Shown: positions 41,512 to 53,428, numbered from the stretch's first letter. The stretch is DNA of 64,000 nt from Candidula unifasciata (GCA_905116865.2 CAJHNH020004891.1:251001-315000); one strand, 5' to 3'. Notes: generated by a model from the sequence alone, not told the origin. A program made the numbers and translations.

Positions 41512-43778
41512 AAGAAGAAGAAGAAGAAGAAGAAGAAGAAGAAGAAGAAGAAGAAGAAGAAGAAGAAGAAGAAGAAGAAGAAGAAGAAGAAGAAGAAGAA
41601 GAAGAAGAAGAAGAAGAAGAAGAAGAAGAAGAAGAAGAAGAAGAAGAAAGAAGAAGAAGAAGAAGAAGAAGAAGAAGAAAGAAGAAGAAGAAGAAGAAGA
41701 AGAAGAAGAAGAAGAAGAAGAAGAAGAAGAAGAAGAAGAAAGAAGAAGAAGAAGAAGAAAGAAGAAGAAGAAGAAGAGAAGAAGAAGAAGAAGACGAAGA
41801 AGAAGAAGAAGAGAAGAAGAAGAAGAAGAAGAAGAAAGAAGAAGAAGAAGAAGAAGGAAGAAGAAGAAGAAGAAGAAGAAGAAGAAGAAGAAGAAGAAGA
41901 AGAAGAAGAAGAAGAAGAAGAAGAAGAAGAAGAAGAAGAAGAAGAAAGAAGAAGAAGAAGAAGAAGAAGAAGAAGAAGAAGAAGAAGAGAAGAAGAAGAA
42001 GAAGAAGAAGAAGAAGAAGAAGAAGAAGAAGAAGAAGAAGAAGAAGAAGAAGAAGAAGACTCAGAAGAAGAAGAAGAAGAAGAGAAAGAAGAAGAAGAAG
42101 AAAGAAGAAGAAGAAGAAGAAGAAGAAGAAGAAGAAGAAGAAGAAGAAGAAGAAGAAGAAGAAGAGAAGACGAAGAAGAAGAAGAAGAAGAAGAATAAGA
42201 AGAAGAAGGAAGAAGAAGAAGAAGAAAGAAGAAGAAGAAAAGAAGAAGAAGAAGAAGAAGAAGAAGAAGAAGAAGGAAGAAGAAGAAGAAAGAAGAAGAA
42301 GAAAGAAGAAGAAGAAGAAGAAGAAAGAAGAAGAAGAAGAAGAAGAAGAAGAAAGAAGAAGAAGAAGAAGAAGAAGAAGAAGAAGAAGAGAAGAAGAAGA
42401 AGAAGAAGAAGAAGAAGAGAAGAAGAAGAAGAAGAAGAAGAAGAAGAAGAAGAAGAAGAAGAAGAAGAAGAAGAAGAGAAGAAGAAGAAGAAGAAGAAGA
42501 AGAAGAGAAGAAGAAGAAGAGAAGAAGAAGAAGAAGAAGAAGAAGAAGAAGAAGAAGAAAGAAGAAGAAGAAGAAGAAGAAGAAGAAGAAGAAGAAGAAG
42601 AAGAAGAAGAGAAGAAGAAGAAGAAGAAGAAGAAGAAGAAGAAGAAGAAGAAGAAGACAGAAGAAGAAGAAGAAGAAGAAGAAGAAGAAGAAGAAGAAGA
42701 AGAAGAAGAAGAAGAAGAAGAAGAAGAAGAAAGAAGAAGAAGAAGAAGAAGAAGAAGAAGAAGAAGAAGAAGAAGAAGAAGAAGAAGACGAAGAAGAAGA
42801 AGAAGAAGAAGAAGAAGAAGAAGAAGAAGAAGAAGAAGAAGAAGAAGAAGAAGAAGAAGAAGAAGAAGAAGAAGAAGAAGAAGAAGAAGAAGAAGAAGAA
42901 GAAGAAGAAGAAGAAGAAGAAGAAGAAGAAGAAGAAGAAGAAGAAGAAGAAGAAGAAGAAGAGAAGAAGAAGAAGAAGAAGAAGAAGAAGAAGAAGAAGA
43001 AGAAGAAGAAGAAGAAGAAGAAGAAGAAGAAGAAGAAGAAGAAGAAGAAGAAGAAGAAGAAGAAGAAAGAAGAAGAAGAAGAAGAAGAAGAAGAAGAAGA
43101 AGAAGAAGAAGAAGAAGAAGAAGAAGAAGAAGAAGAAGAAGAAGAAGAAGAAGAAGAAGAAGAGAAGAAGAAGAAGAAGAAGAAGAAGAAGAAGAAGAAG
43201 AAGAAGAAGAAGAAGAAAGAAGAAGAAGAAGAAGAAGAAGAAGAAGAAGAAGAAGAAGAAGAAGAAGAAGAAGAAGAAGAAGAAGAAGAAGAAGAAGAAG
43301 AGAAGAAGAAGAAGAAGAAGAAGAAGAAGAAGAAGAAGAAGAAGAAGAAGAAGAAGAAAGAAGAAGAAGAAGAAGAAGAAGAAGAAGAAGAAGAAGAAGA
43401 AGAAGAAGAAGAAGAAGAAGAAGAAGAAGAAAAGAAGAAGAAGAAGAAGAAGAAGAAGAAGAAGAAGAAGAAGAAGAAGAAGAAGAAGAAGAAGAAGAAG
43501 AAGAAGAAGAAGAAGAAGAAGAAGAAGAAGAAGAAGAAGAAGAAGAAGAAGAAGAAGAAGAAGAAGAAGAAGAAGAAGAAGAAGAAGAAGAGAAGAAGAA
43601 GAAGAAGAAGAAGAAGAAGAAGAAAAGAAGAAGAAGAAGAAGAAGAAGAAGAAGAATAAGAAGAAGAAGAAGAAGAAGAATAAGAAAGAAGAAGAAAGAA
43701 GAAGAAGAAGAAGAAGAAGAAGAAGAAGAAGAAGAAGAAGAAGAAGAAGAAGAAGAAGAAGAAGAAGAAGAAGAAGAA
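41483..43778 (+). repeat. giant 2.3-kb (GAA)n array
   Basis: Roughly 760 GAA triplets. Interruptions are mainly one-base gains or losses (GAAAGAA, GAGAAG), plus rare GAC, TAAG and CAG. It is polypurine on the plus strand throughout, hence a strong candidate for triplex (H-DNA) formation. All frames of more than 200 codons across it (Ser/Phe/Leu or Lys/Glu/Arg runs) are artefacts. Confidence 0.98.
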
Positions 43779-43789
43779 ATCAGGGGCCA

Positions 43790-44260
43790 AGGACCCAAAC
43801 CCTGTCGTAGAATGATCCCTATTGCCATACAACTGGCAATGATCCGCCACTTGCTAGGTCTCTGCTGGGCGGACTCCTGCTTCCCGCCAAGCTCAATAGT
43901 TCTTCACTACAGGATCACAACAAACGACTCAACATTAACAGCGGAGGCACAATAAACAACAATAAAGGGATGGCACCCTAGCGATACAACAAACGGAAGC
44001 CCAGCTTATTGACTTCCATCAGTACAGATTATCTGCCCCGGTGGCTGCCATTGTTTCCAAAGCGAATCTTCCAGCACGGTACTTGACGTCACTTTGGGGA
44101 AGCTTTTTACAAACTGGCTTCGACAAGCCGACCCCTGCTTCCTAATCTGTTATCCGCGACGGGATGCCCCGTATTAAAAGAGCATAACCATGTCCTCTAG
44201 CCTTGTCGGTTTATTCGGGGGGAGCTTTAGCTTTGCAAAAACTTTTCAGCAATTCTCGTC
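43790..44260. other. no gene recognised; one CRE palindrome
   Basis: Holds a perfect TGACGTCA at 44084-44091 and a segment near 43828 (GGCAATGATCCGCCACTTGC) loosely like 58765. No coding exon is supported. Confidence 0.45.
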
Positions 44261-44261
44261 T

Positions 44262-44430
44262 CTATGGGGGGCGCAATTTTTCGTTATTTCAAAACCCCCA
44301 CCCCTGCTGTAGTCAGAGGCCCTAATATAACGTAACGGTTAAACGGAGGTCTCGGGGACTTGCCCTGTAGATCCTCACCCCGATGGTTGCCCGTTGTGTT
44401 ATGGTCTCGCTCCTGGTAGGGTTGAGCAAC
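44262..44430 (+). repeat. R190 dispersed repeat, diverged
   Basis: GGGCGCAATTTTTCGTTATTTC, CCCTAATATAACGTAACGG and CTCCTGGTAGGGTTG. Confidence 0.8.
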
Positions 44431-44577
44431 ACACACACAGAGGAACTTTTTCTAGAGAAGCTTTTTTGTTCAGCGCAGTTCTACGGGAAGTAATTCGATG
44501 TGAAAGTTATTGAACCCACCATCACCAGGACACCTCCGCCATCACCTCTGCCCCCGCCATCATTATCATCATCTAAA

Positions 44578-44851
44578 TAAAGTACAGGACCCTTTTCCAT
44601 GCCTTTAAGCGTATTGGGCATATAGGGCTAGACCTATATTTTTATAGCCCAATCGCCCACTTGGTGTGTGATGTGGTCAGCATCACACCGGCCGCCTTTA
44701 CTTTCCAGGACTGCACCTGGTACCCACTACAAGGTGGGTAAACTGGGAGTAAAGGTCATTTTTGGAAAAAGTCTGACCCCCGTCAGGACGCGAACCCAAG
44801 ACCTTCCGATCCACAGGCGGGAGTTTAGCCTCCAACGCCACGGCGACTCCC
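44578..44851 (-). mobile_element. SINE-C copy, full length
   Basis: AAAGTACAGGACCCTTTTCC, GGGCATATAGGGCTAGACC, GTGGTCAGCATCACACCGG and CAGGACGCGAACCC, ending GCCACGGCGACTCCCC. Confidence 0.88.
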
Positions 44852-44876
44852 CTTTCATCATTTATATACTTTAAAA

Positions 44877-45112
44877 AAACATTAGTTGCGAATCTTTTAC
44901 AGGACGTTGCAGAACTAACCCCAGCATTTTTTTCTTTTAGGATGTTGTGGTTTTTCTACGCTAATTTACGTCCACTAGTTTGCCATTGCTGTCTAGATGG
45001 TGGGCTTCTCAATACCACTGTCGAAATCAACAAGCAAGGCCCGCTGCTGGGATCGAACCCGGCCCCCCGGTATTACAAAGCGCGTTTGCAAAGCCTAAGC
45101 CACAGACGCCGA
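44877..45112 (-). mobile_element. SINE-B copy, full length
   Basis: TTAGTTGCGAATCTTTTACAGG, ATGTTGTGGTTTTTC, TGTCGAAATCAACAAGCAAGG and GGGATCGAACCCGGC (B box, reversed). Confidence 0.87.
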
Positions 45113-45525
45113 CACATGATACATAAATACAAACCAGAGGCAACAATGTAAAGGCACAAACAAGAAAAGACACACTGTTCTGTAATTAAACACACATGTT
45201 TTCTGGGTTATTAAAACGATTGTCTCCTTAGAGAAACTAGGTCACGTTCCATTGATAACTTTGTTGGACTGGTCTACCTTAAAGGAGGTTGCGGGTGTAC
45301 CTCTCTGTTGTTTGCTTCCTGTGATGTCTTGCATTTACGGTTTTTTTCCCGAGAAAGAGAATGACTGTGTCATAGGTTTCATCACTCTCTAAAGGGGTTG
45401 TGTTTTAGACCCAGTTTGTTGATGTTTTTTGAGTGTTAAAAGCGCTGGCATGCTAAAATATTGAACACGCGATATAAAAAGCATTAGGAAACACCCCGTC
45501 ACATTGTGCCAAGGACACGTAGCTC

Positions 45526-45583
45526 AAGGTCGACCAATCAGAAGTGAGCTAGACTGAAGGTCGACCAATCAGAAGTGAGCTAG
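45526..45583. promoter_or_regulatory. duplicated CCAAT-box segment
   Basis: A 27-bp segment (AAGGTCGACCAATCAGAAG...) occurs twice with a 31-bp period. Both copies carry ACCAATCAG, an NF-Y-type CCAAT box. No gene start is recognised nearby, so a promoter role is speculative. Confidence 0.4.
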
Positions 45584-46017
45584 TGTGTAACACTGTCTAA
45601 ATAGGAAGAGCAATGTTACTAATACCGTTTTCTGTATTGAAAAAAAAAAAAAAAACTTCATGCCAGCCATCGTACCTTTACAGGACGTTGTGTTCGACCA
45701 ATTTTAAGCAGGGTCGACCTTGGCTCCAATGTCATTTTTTAAAAGCAATCCGACTTGTACCACCAACCTACCCCCCCCCCCACCCCCACCCCATCCCCAC
45801 CACTCACACCAAACACCCACTAATTTTCTTGACATTTTGACATGGGGAGATCGTAAAGCATTGTTTTAATTGCGCAGTGAAAATAACATTAACAATAAGA
45901 ACGATTATACTGGGGGATTATCGGTGGCCGGATCGTTGAAGGTTAACGTGTATTATTATTTTAATTTATATTATTATAATTACTATACTGGCTTCAAATA
46001 GATCATCTATATTTGTA

Positions 46018-46087
46018 GTGTTGTCTCTAGTATTGTCACCCCACCCCCAGTTGTGTTGTCTCTAGTATTGTCACCCCACCCCCAGTT
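46018..46087. repeat. 35-bp tandem duplication
   Basis: GTGTTGTCTCTAGTATTGTC plus ACCCCACCCCCAG occurs twice in tandem without mismatch. Confidence 0.95.
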
Positions 46088-46990
46088 TCCAGCGCCTATG
46101 CTTCTATACAGTTTTTCTCACTAACCACAAGGGACGTAACGCCCCATGGAGTCCCAGAATAATTTAAAAAAAAACGCATGTTAGCACAAAGCCAGATTCT
46201 GATTTGTGGCTTTCCGCTCCATTTGCTGACAAAGCCCACAAAAGGTCAACAACGCTGGGAGTAACAACAGTGGCTTTCTAAATTCAAACAAGAAGGTTAA
46301 AAAAAAAAAAAAAAGATGTCTTTCGGCATTTGTATTTTTCACCCCCGCCCGTTGCTTTAAGTGGACCAGTACTTGCGCATTGATTCGTCCCTCAGTCGTA
46401 CCCCTCCTTGATGTTTTAGAGCCCGGGCTTTAGCAGTGGCCGTCCATATTGTCTGTGGACACAAATTACCATGCTCAGAACTTGATTAGCTGCTCGGGGG
46501 CGTTCCACCATATGGTCCAGCCTGGGTGCCAAACAGCAGCACAATGCAATGTTGATCACTGGCATCTTTTTACCGGCAACGGAGGACAAGCGAAAGCCCG
46601 CAGACTAGCAAAACTGAGATTAATGACTTCATAAGTATTGTTCCTTGTGGGGGTTCTGGTTTCCTAATGGGGAAGAGGAAAAGGGGGTGGGGGTGGACTA
46701 CAGACCCAATCTATCTGAACAAGCATGTTATAAAGGGCGACAACCTCAAGGGTTTGTATGTGTGTGCGGGCCGAAAAACGCAGACTACAGCAGCCTTGCT
46801 GTGAACTACAATACAATAGCACTTTTACAGGTGATGTAATATTAACAGAAGGAGGAGCAGAAGAAGGGGGGAGGCCTCACAATCTCCAGAGGCCTAAACA
46901 CTACCTTTTTGTGCCGCATATTTCTTGACGACATAATCAATGATTATACATTTGTGGAATCACGAAAAATATTAGTAGTCCTCTTTTCAG
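46088..46990. other. no gene recognised
   Basis: Possibly a heavily decayed SINE-1 at 46640-46760 (GGTTTCCTAATGGGGAAGAGG, ACAAGCATGTTATAAAG). No coding exon was seen. Confidence 0.4.
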
Positions 46991-46994
46991 ATAA

Positions 46995-47187
46995 AATTTT
47001 CAGTTATTTTGAAGCCCCACCCTGGCTTTTGCCAGGGACCCTAAATATAGTCGGGCCATAAATATGGCCTAATGGCTGAACGGGATTTCTGGGACCTCTC
47101 CACGGATGATCCTCATCCGCATCGTGGCACTTTTTGTCACCGGGTGTCTGTCGCTTTGTGTGATGTACTGGTGGGGTACAACTTACA
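46995..47187 (+). repeat. R190 dispersed repeat
   Basis: CAGTTATTTTGAAGCCCCACC, GGGCCATAAATATGGCC, CCTCATCCGCATCGTGGC and GATGTACTGGTGGGG, then an (ACAT)-rich tail. Confidence 0.9.
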
Positions 47188-47189
47188 AA

Positions 47190-47570
47190 CATACACACAT
47201 ACATACGTACAAGAAAAATATGTAATGTTGTAACTTGAAGCCTTTCAGAGGATTACACAATATAAGTTCTGTGATTTGGCACGCTTTTTATTATTTCTTT
47301 AAAAAACATTAAACATCAATATATTACCCTTATCGATATATTTTAAAGGCATATACTGTATATTTTAAACTTATATGAGAATATCTATTATAATTTCAAA
47401 CGGCAGGGGTCTCAGAGCTTTAGATAGTATGGGCTCAGGGCATCATCAAGTATAAAACCGGCCTTGCTTGCATTTTTTCTTTAAGTCTTCTTTATTTGAG
47501 TGCCGATCAATGCATTGTCTGTTTGTTTATTGTGTATGTCCTCTTCTGTTTATTGTAGTGGGTAACATGA
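47190..47570. other. AT-rich, nothing recognised
   Basis: No repeat family or gene supported. Confidence 0.45.
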
Positions 47571-47572
47571 TA

Positions 47573-47742
47573 TCTTCTTCTTCTTCACGTTCACCGGCTG
47601 TTAACTATGGCAGAAAGTTCTGGTTGTTCGTCCACTTCTGAACGTTAGTCACGTTAGTCATGTTCCAGAAACCAAGTGTTTCGTGCACATCCGGTTTACA
47701 GATCTGACTTATTTGTATACAGATTGTCGGTTCCTTGCCACA
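47573..47742 (-). mobile_element. SINE-1 copy, 5' truncated
   Basis: CTTCTTCTTCTTCACGTTCACC, CAGAAAGTTCTGGTTGTTCG and TTTACAGATCTGACTTATTTG, ending at CGGTTCCTTGCC. Confidence 0.83.
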
Positions 47743-48277
47743 CATGATGTAACATGATGTAATGTCGACTTCCGTTCCGTTTTTTAAAACAAAAATAACA
47801 AAGTCAACCGTGTAATTGTCAACTGGCGTGGACTGTCCTCTTCAAATTCCAGCAACATTTACCACACATTATATTTTGTTATTCCGTCCGGTTCGTGATT
47901 TTTCAGCACAGGAACTACATTACTGAGCGACAGGATATTGCCAGTTGACTAAGTCAATCCCTAGTTCCTGTCGCAATGTGCAGCAGATGGCGAAGGATTT
48001 GCAAGCTATTCGATTGACATGGTCTGTTTAGGTACGGGTGAGCAGATCTCAAGGAGGATATGAGGGGACCCTCACGTACCATTCACTCCGGCTCGCGACA
48101 CTGATTAAACAAATCTCAAATGGAGCGCGTTGAGTTTGCGTTCCCTTTGGCGCGCTCTGGTAACTGTTGCCGTTTGTGAGGACTTTGAGTGTTTAGTAAA
48201 AAGCAGCACTCATATTCTTTGTCTTAATTCGCTTTTTCTTCTTCTTCTTCTTCTTCTTCTTCTTTTATAAAACCTCG

Positions 48278-48466
48278 CTCCAATATGGGAGGTTATTTTT
48301 TTTGGTAATTTTAAAGCCACATTCTGATTGTAGTCTGGGACCCTAATATAACCTAACGGTTAAACGGTGTTTTTTGGAACTTGTACCAGGTGATTCTCAC
48401 CCGAATGGTGGCACTTTGTGTCACTGGGTTTTTATCGCTCGTTGTGCGGTTCTGGTGGCAGTTGAA
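48278..48466 (+). repeat. R190 dispersed repeat, diverged
   Basis: AATATGGGAGGTTATTTTTTTTG, CCCTAATATAACCTAACGG, AATGGTGGCACTTTGTGTCAC and GTTCTGGTGGCAGTTG. A (CTT)n run precedes it at 48236-48264. Confidence 0.85.
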
Positions 48467-48544
48467 CGTCACTTATCTTCCTCTTGTTATTTTCCTCCAG
48501 CTGCAGCTGTTCCTCCTCTTTGTCCTCCTCCTCCTCCTCTTCCT

Positions 48545-48738
48545 CCTTCTTATTCTTCTTCTTCTTCTTCTTCTTCTTCTTCTTCTTCTTCTTGTGTGTA
48601 CATCTGTTTTAATGGCTTATTTGTGTGAAGAAAGATCCCAATTAGTCGACTCCTACGACATGCTTGTTGAGGAAACAGTGGGTTTGTTCTTGTTTCCCTC
48701 TTAATGGATACCTGAAGCCCACACGGGGAATTTATCCT
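48545..48738 (-). mobile_element. SINE-1 copy with internal deletion
   Basis: A (TTC)n tail complement of about 45 bp, GTACATCTGTTTTAATGGC, TTAGTCGACTCCTACGACATG and TTGTTCTTGTTTCCC, ending GAAGCCCACACGGGG. Confidence 0.8.
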
Positions 48739-48896
48739 TTTCATTCTTAAAGTCCACGACATTTGATGTTGGCCATCTGTGTGTATACGTGTGTGTATGT
48801 ATAGCCTTTTGTCTTTCCATAAAGCCCATATTGATTGACATACACATAGGAAACGAACAAAATAGATAGACATGCTGAGAGACACACATACACACA

Positions 48897-48899
48897 CAA

Positions 48900-48933
<34 letters not shown>

Positions 48934-48957
48934 GGGGGGCAGAGAGAGAGAGAGAGG
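48897..48957. repeat. (GA)n microsatellite
   Basis: GA run interrupted by a G tract. Confidence 0.95.
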
Positions 48958-49078
48958 GGTGGGGGAGGAGGTCAAAAATAAACCAGTCAAAATTCAAAAC
49001 CAACAAACTAAAAACATATCTAAACAACACATATGCAATTTTTTTTTCCCCAACCACCCATCATTGACGGTGTTACTT

Positions 49079-49146
49079 TCCCGTATGGGTTCCGGGGTCA
49101 CATTTGGGAGGTGGGGAAGGGGGGGGGGGGGTTAAGAATATACTTA
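49079..49146 (+). mobile_element. SINE-1 head fragment
   Basis: CCCGTATGGGTTCCGGGGTC followed by a G-rich expansion and AAGAATATAC. Confidence 0.55.
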
Positions 49147-49737
49147 AGGGAGACTTCTGGCCTTATATGGAACACTAGGCAAATGAGACAGTGAGGGACA
49201 TTTCACTTGGATTTTCACTCACACAGGAGCGGAGCAAGCATGAGAAAACCCGATTGCAGTGTTTGTTTGTTTTAGTATCCAGAAGCCATGAGTTGTTAAC
49301 CCTTAGGCTCGGTATTATGGATATCGCAACCTTTCGGCCATGATTCCATTGTAAATACCGTAAATCTGGGAGAAAATGTGGCTTTCCTGCCTGCCCCGGA
49401 CCACAAGGAGTACGTCACCCGGTCTCCGCGAAATCCGGTTTAGCCAATTCCGCTAGAGAGCCGGGCCCCGATTTCAGTGAAGTTGAAACCGCGACTAGAG
49501 TACGACGACGCACTGCCCATGGAAGTGGACGGAGGGTCCACTGAAAGCTTGCCCCGGGGGGCCCCACGAGCATATAGGCCCCATTCTAATCTGTGTATAT
49601 CAAATGATTTGTCATAATTAAAAATTTCACAGTCCTGTGAGTGGTTGTCGCAGAGCTCCTAGCCACGACCGGCTCCAGCTGAAAGCCGGTCTTGTCCTAG
49701 CACACTGATATGCACAGGGGCCCATAGCGCTGTTGAG
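49147..49737. other. no gene recognised
   Basis: Relatively GC-rich (49370-49560) but with no frame, tRNA or repeat that I can name. Confidence 0.4.
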
Positions 49738-50105
49738 ATGAATCAAAAACTGACATTACAGCACTCAGAGCATTTCCATGCATGCTCCGTCCTCATCTTC
49801 AGCAGCCAGCGCAGAGTTCCAATACTGATGGTGCCGGTCACAATCTGGTTATATGTCCCTCATGTCTTTCCTCTGAGTGTAGTCAGCCGGCCAGACCTCT
49901 GGTTACACCCAGGTGCCTCATTCTTTCCAGGCCATAATAATCTTGTTTCTCTACTAATTCCGTTGGCTGTTCCCAAATTGCCTTGACCACACCTGCCTTG
50001 TCGTGTATCAATGCACCACCCAGTGGTGCGGATCCAGCCAATATGACTGCCTGTTCATTACCCACCACGCCAGCTGCTAAGACGGCTTTGTTCATACCCC
50101 TCATA
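49738..50105 (-). pseudogene. RNase H-bearing retrotransposon 3' fragment
   Basis: Minus strand MNKAVLAAGVVGNEQAVILA, then GSAPLGGALIHDKAGVVKAI and WEQ, keeping the RNase H GNE.A tail but with Asp lost (AV where AD is expected). Same family as 17148-17515, with the same 3' trailer. Confidence 0.75.
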
Positions 50106-50221
50106 AAAGCATGTCATAAAAAACAACCAACTAGCGGGTTGTAGAAATCAGATATTACGGGCCGCAAGGCGTGGATATCGCAGTTTAGCCGTAAACCACA
50201 ACACAACTGCCAATCGCAAAT

Positions 50222-50292
50222 TTTTTTTTTGTTTTTTTTTTTTTTTTTTTTGTTTTTTTTTTTTTTGTTTTTTGTTTGTTTGTTTGTTTGGA
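50222..50292. repeat. poly(T)/(GTTT)n tract
   Basis: T-rich run with periodic G. Confidence 0.95.
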
Positions 50293-50790
50293 TGGAGAAC
50301 ACAAAAGATAAAAAATGAAAACTATGCACGCGTAAGTTTTCTAGACGAATCCGCACCGAATGACATGCCCTGGCTGCTCCCTCGGTAACCTCCGCAATGC
50401 GATAGAAGTTAGAAGAAAATTGACAGCTAAACACATACCCTACGGCCTACGAGCTCCCTTTTATATTTCTTCATAAAAGCCTCCTGTCCTTGAACAAATA
50501 TGTGAGGCTTTTGACTCTTGCATAGGGCAAATATATGCGCCCTTGTAGCCAGATTCAGCTTTCAGGCGTGGGGCTGGGGGATCGACTACAGCAGGGCATA
50601 AAACTGGAGTGACTGAGGGTCGAGTCGGCCGCTTGTAGTGGACAATGTTTATTAACGATTTCAGTTAGGTTTCTTTTCAAGAGCTGGTCAATAAATTGTA
50701 TATGTTAAGACACGGTGTAAAGGGTGTTTGTGACGTGGTCTCACTATAATGTCTGTGTGGGTGGGTGTACGTACGTAATTAAAGGCAGAT
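50293..50790. other. no gene recognised
   Basis: No supported gene or repeat. Confidence 0.4.
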
Positions 50791-50791
50791 A

Positions 50792-50919
<128 letters not shown>

Positions 50920-51399
50920 TTAAAATAAACTGTAGACACACAAAAGAACCCACCTGCAAGCACACAAATCACCCAGCGAGAGCACAACACGGTGACCGAC
51001 CTGCCATCACTGCCATCACTTCACACGTTCCTAAGTCCGATACCCAATGATACAGTATAAACCTCCTGAGACCTGGCTGCCCCGCGCAAACCCCGACTCT
51101 CAGAGCAACTGCCTCTGAAGGGTCTATACCAACGGCCACAGGCGCTTATGTCCTTCCTACAAAGGAAAAAAATATGTAACGTTAATTACAAAACGCCCTA
51201 GTCGTTGAAGTCCGGGAAATGAAATTTTTTCATCAATTGTATGTGTAATAACTAGTTCGGGGCGATCTTCGTTCTGCATATACCTCACGCCACTTAGAGT
51301 GGCAAATATTTTTATAGTTTCGCAAAACATACCAAATCGTGTGAGATAAAGAGGCAGGCGGAGGGGGGTTGGGGAGGGAGAGGGCAATTTAAGCGCGAG

Positions 51400-51600
51400 T
51401 GGCGCTTAGGGGGGCTGACCGAATGGTAAAGAGCGCTGAGCTTTAATGTGTGACAACCGCGTTCGAATCCTCGGTAAAGTCATGGAGTTTTTTGTTTTTT
51501 TTATCGGGCGTAAAACTAAATTCCTAACCTGCACAGTCCGTGGCGACAACATAAGTCATGCGGTTCTAAATTCCTTTTTTTTTTTAAACTGTCAAAATAC
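51400..51600 (+). mobile_element. tRNA-derived SINE-E copy
   Basis: TGACCGAATGGTAAAGAGC (degenerate A box), GCGTTCGAATCCTCGG (B box) and CCTAACCTGCACAGTCCGTGG, ending ATGCGGTTCTAAATTCC. Confidence 0.75.
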
Positions 51601-51657
51601 ACGGGAGGTTGCGCTAAGTATACAATTGTAGTTTAACTCGTCCAAAAGGTACACAAC

Positions 51658-52042
51658 GTGATCGTCATCACCATCATCATCATCACCACCACAAGCATCA
51701 CCATCACCATCACCATCATTATCATCATCACCACCATCACCATCACCATCATCACTATCATCATCATTATCATCACCACCACCATCACCATCATCACCAT
51801 CATCATCATTATCACCATCATCATCATTATCATCACCACCACCATCACCATCAACACCATCACCATCATCATCATTATCACCATCATCATCATTATCATC
51901 ACCACCACCATCACCATCATCACCATCATCATCATTATCATCACCACCACCATCACCATCATCATCATCACCACCACCATCCCACCATCACCATCATCAC
52001 CATCATCATCATCATCACCACCACCATCACTAACATCATCAC

Positions 52043-52074
<32 letters not shown>

Positions 52075-52167
52075 CCACCACCATCATCACCATCACTAAC
52101 ATCATCATCATTATTATCATAATTACCATCACCACCACCATCACTATCATGGCCATCACCACCATTA

Positions 52168-52198
<31 letters not shown>

Positions 52199-52199
52199 T
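51658..52199. repeat. (ATC/ACC)n array
   Basis: 540 bp of ATC and ACC triplets with occasional ATT. The long Ile/Thr or Met/Val frames are artefacts. Confidence 0.98.
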
Positions 52200-52361
52200 G
52201 TCCTATTGTGCCACTATATGTCACATAGGGCTCGCAGTCTACTCTTCCATTTCCATGCAATCCTGTAAAGGGTTTCTTTTATTGTCTATATTAGTGCCAG
52301 ACTATTGATTATCTGCTGGTTTGTTCTCGGGATGTGTCCAACATAGTGCCATCTTCATTGT

Positions 52362-52648
52362 CTTCTTCTTCTTCTTCTTCTTCTTCTTCTTCTTCTTCCG
52401 CTTTCACTGGCTGTAAACCCCGTCCACTACTAGACTCTAGCCCTGTTCCTGAGTTTGCGTGCACATCCGTTATACAGGTCTGACTCATTTGCATGCAGAC
52501 TATTGACTTCTTGCCTCTCGGGCAGATTTACTCTGACACCGAAGGAAGCTTCCATTTAGTCGACTCTTATGACATGCTTGTGGGCATGCAGTGGGCTTAT
52601 TCTTTTTTTTCTCCCCCCACAATGGGGCCCCGGAACCCACACGGGGAT
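52362..52648 (-). mobile_element. SINE-1 copy with (GAA)n tail
   Basis: About 38 bp of CTT repeats, then CGCTTTCACTGGCTGTAAAC, CATCCGTTATACAGGTCTGA, TTAGTCGACTCTTATGACATG and ATGGGGCCCCGGAACCC. Confidence 0.88.
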
Positions 52649-52857
52649 CATCTATGTCTTATATCTGTTGTTACCAGTGATTTCTTCATACCTCTTGAAT
52701 TTTTGCCATTTTATGTTCAACATTTTCCTTAGGTATTTATTTTCAAATGCATTCAACTTTTGTTCCGTGTCATTAGTGAATCTCAAACTTTGATTAACAT
52801 ACGTTAAAACTTGAATAAAATCATAATTGCAAATAGGTAATTATATAATAGTTGTTC

Positions 52858-53038
52858 CCTTGTGGGATGCAATTGTTCGTTATTTGAAGCCACACTTTGC
52901 CGGGGGGGGGGGGGGGGGTGTGGGGGTGTGGCAGTAATGTGGCCACAGTGGCTGAAAGGGGTTTCTCGGACCTCATCAGCATGATGGCACTTTGTGTCAC
53001 CGGGTGTTTATCGCTTGTGTGATGTCCTGGTGGGGTAC

Positions 53039-53118
<80 letters not shown>
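52858..53118 (+). repeat. R190 dispersed repeat with (GA)n tail
   Basis: TTGTGGGATGCAATTGTTCG, TGGCACTTTGTGTCACCGGG and GATGTCCTGGTGGGGTACAAC, then about 38 GA units (53041-53117). An internal poly(G) run lies at 52902-52918. Confidence 0.92.
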
Positions 53119-53121
<3 letters not shown>

Positions 53122-53428
53122 CGTAACTTGGTTTTAATTATAGTATTTAGAGTTTCATGTTTTTTCAAGATTTTGATAGCTGCTGAATCCTTGTCGATGC
53201 AAGTCATCATTTCTTTCTTTGTGTTTGCTTCACTGTCACGTTTACTACCTTCAAAAGTGAAGTGATCTGTTTATTTAATTCTTGTTGTCTCTAGTGTTAC
53301 ATCTGTTTGATCTGCTGTTGGTGTCTTCAATATATTTGTCTTTTCATAACGTACTGGTAGTTCAACCCTTGATGCTGTATTTACTAAATAGTATATTTTC
53401 ATTTGCCTGTCATTATGGGGACCGTGTT

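Noticed and set aside
41253..43850. Open frames of 850-865 codons (Ser, Phe, Leu, Tyr runs) on the minus strand and a 261-codon Lys/Glu/Arg frame on the plus strand
   Set aside because: They are translations of the GAA/AGT arrays. A pure triplet repeat has no stop in most frames, so length is no evidence of coding.
49370..49560. GC-rich stretch that might be a gene remnant or rRNA piece
   Set aside because: I could not match it to rRNA or any coding family in any frame; left as unassigned.
51633..52198. Met/Val-rich and Ile/Thr-rich frames
   Set aside because: Translations of the ATC/ACC microsatellite.
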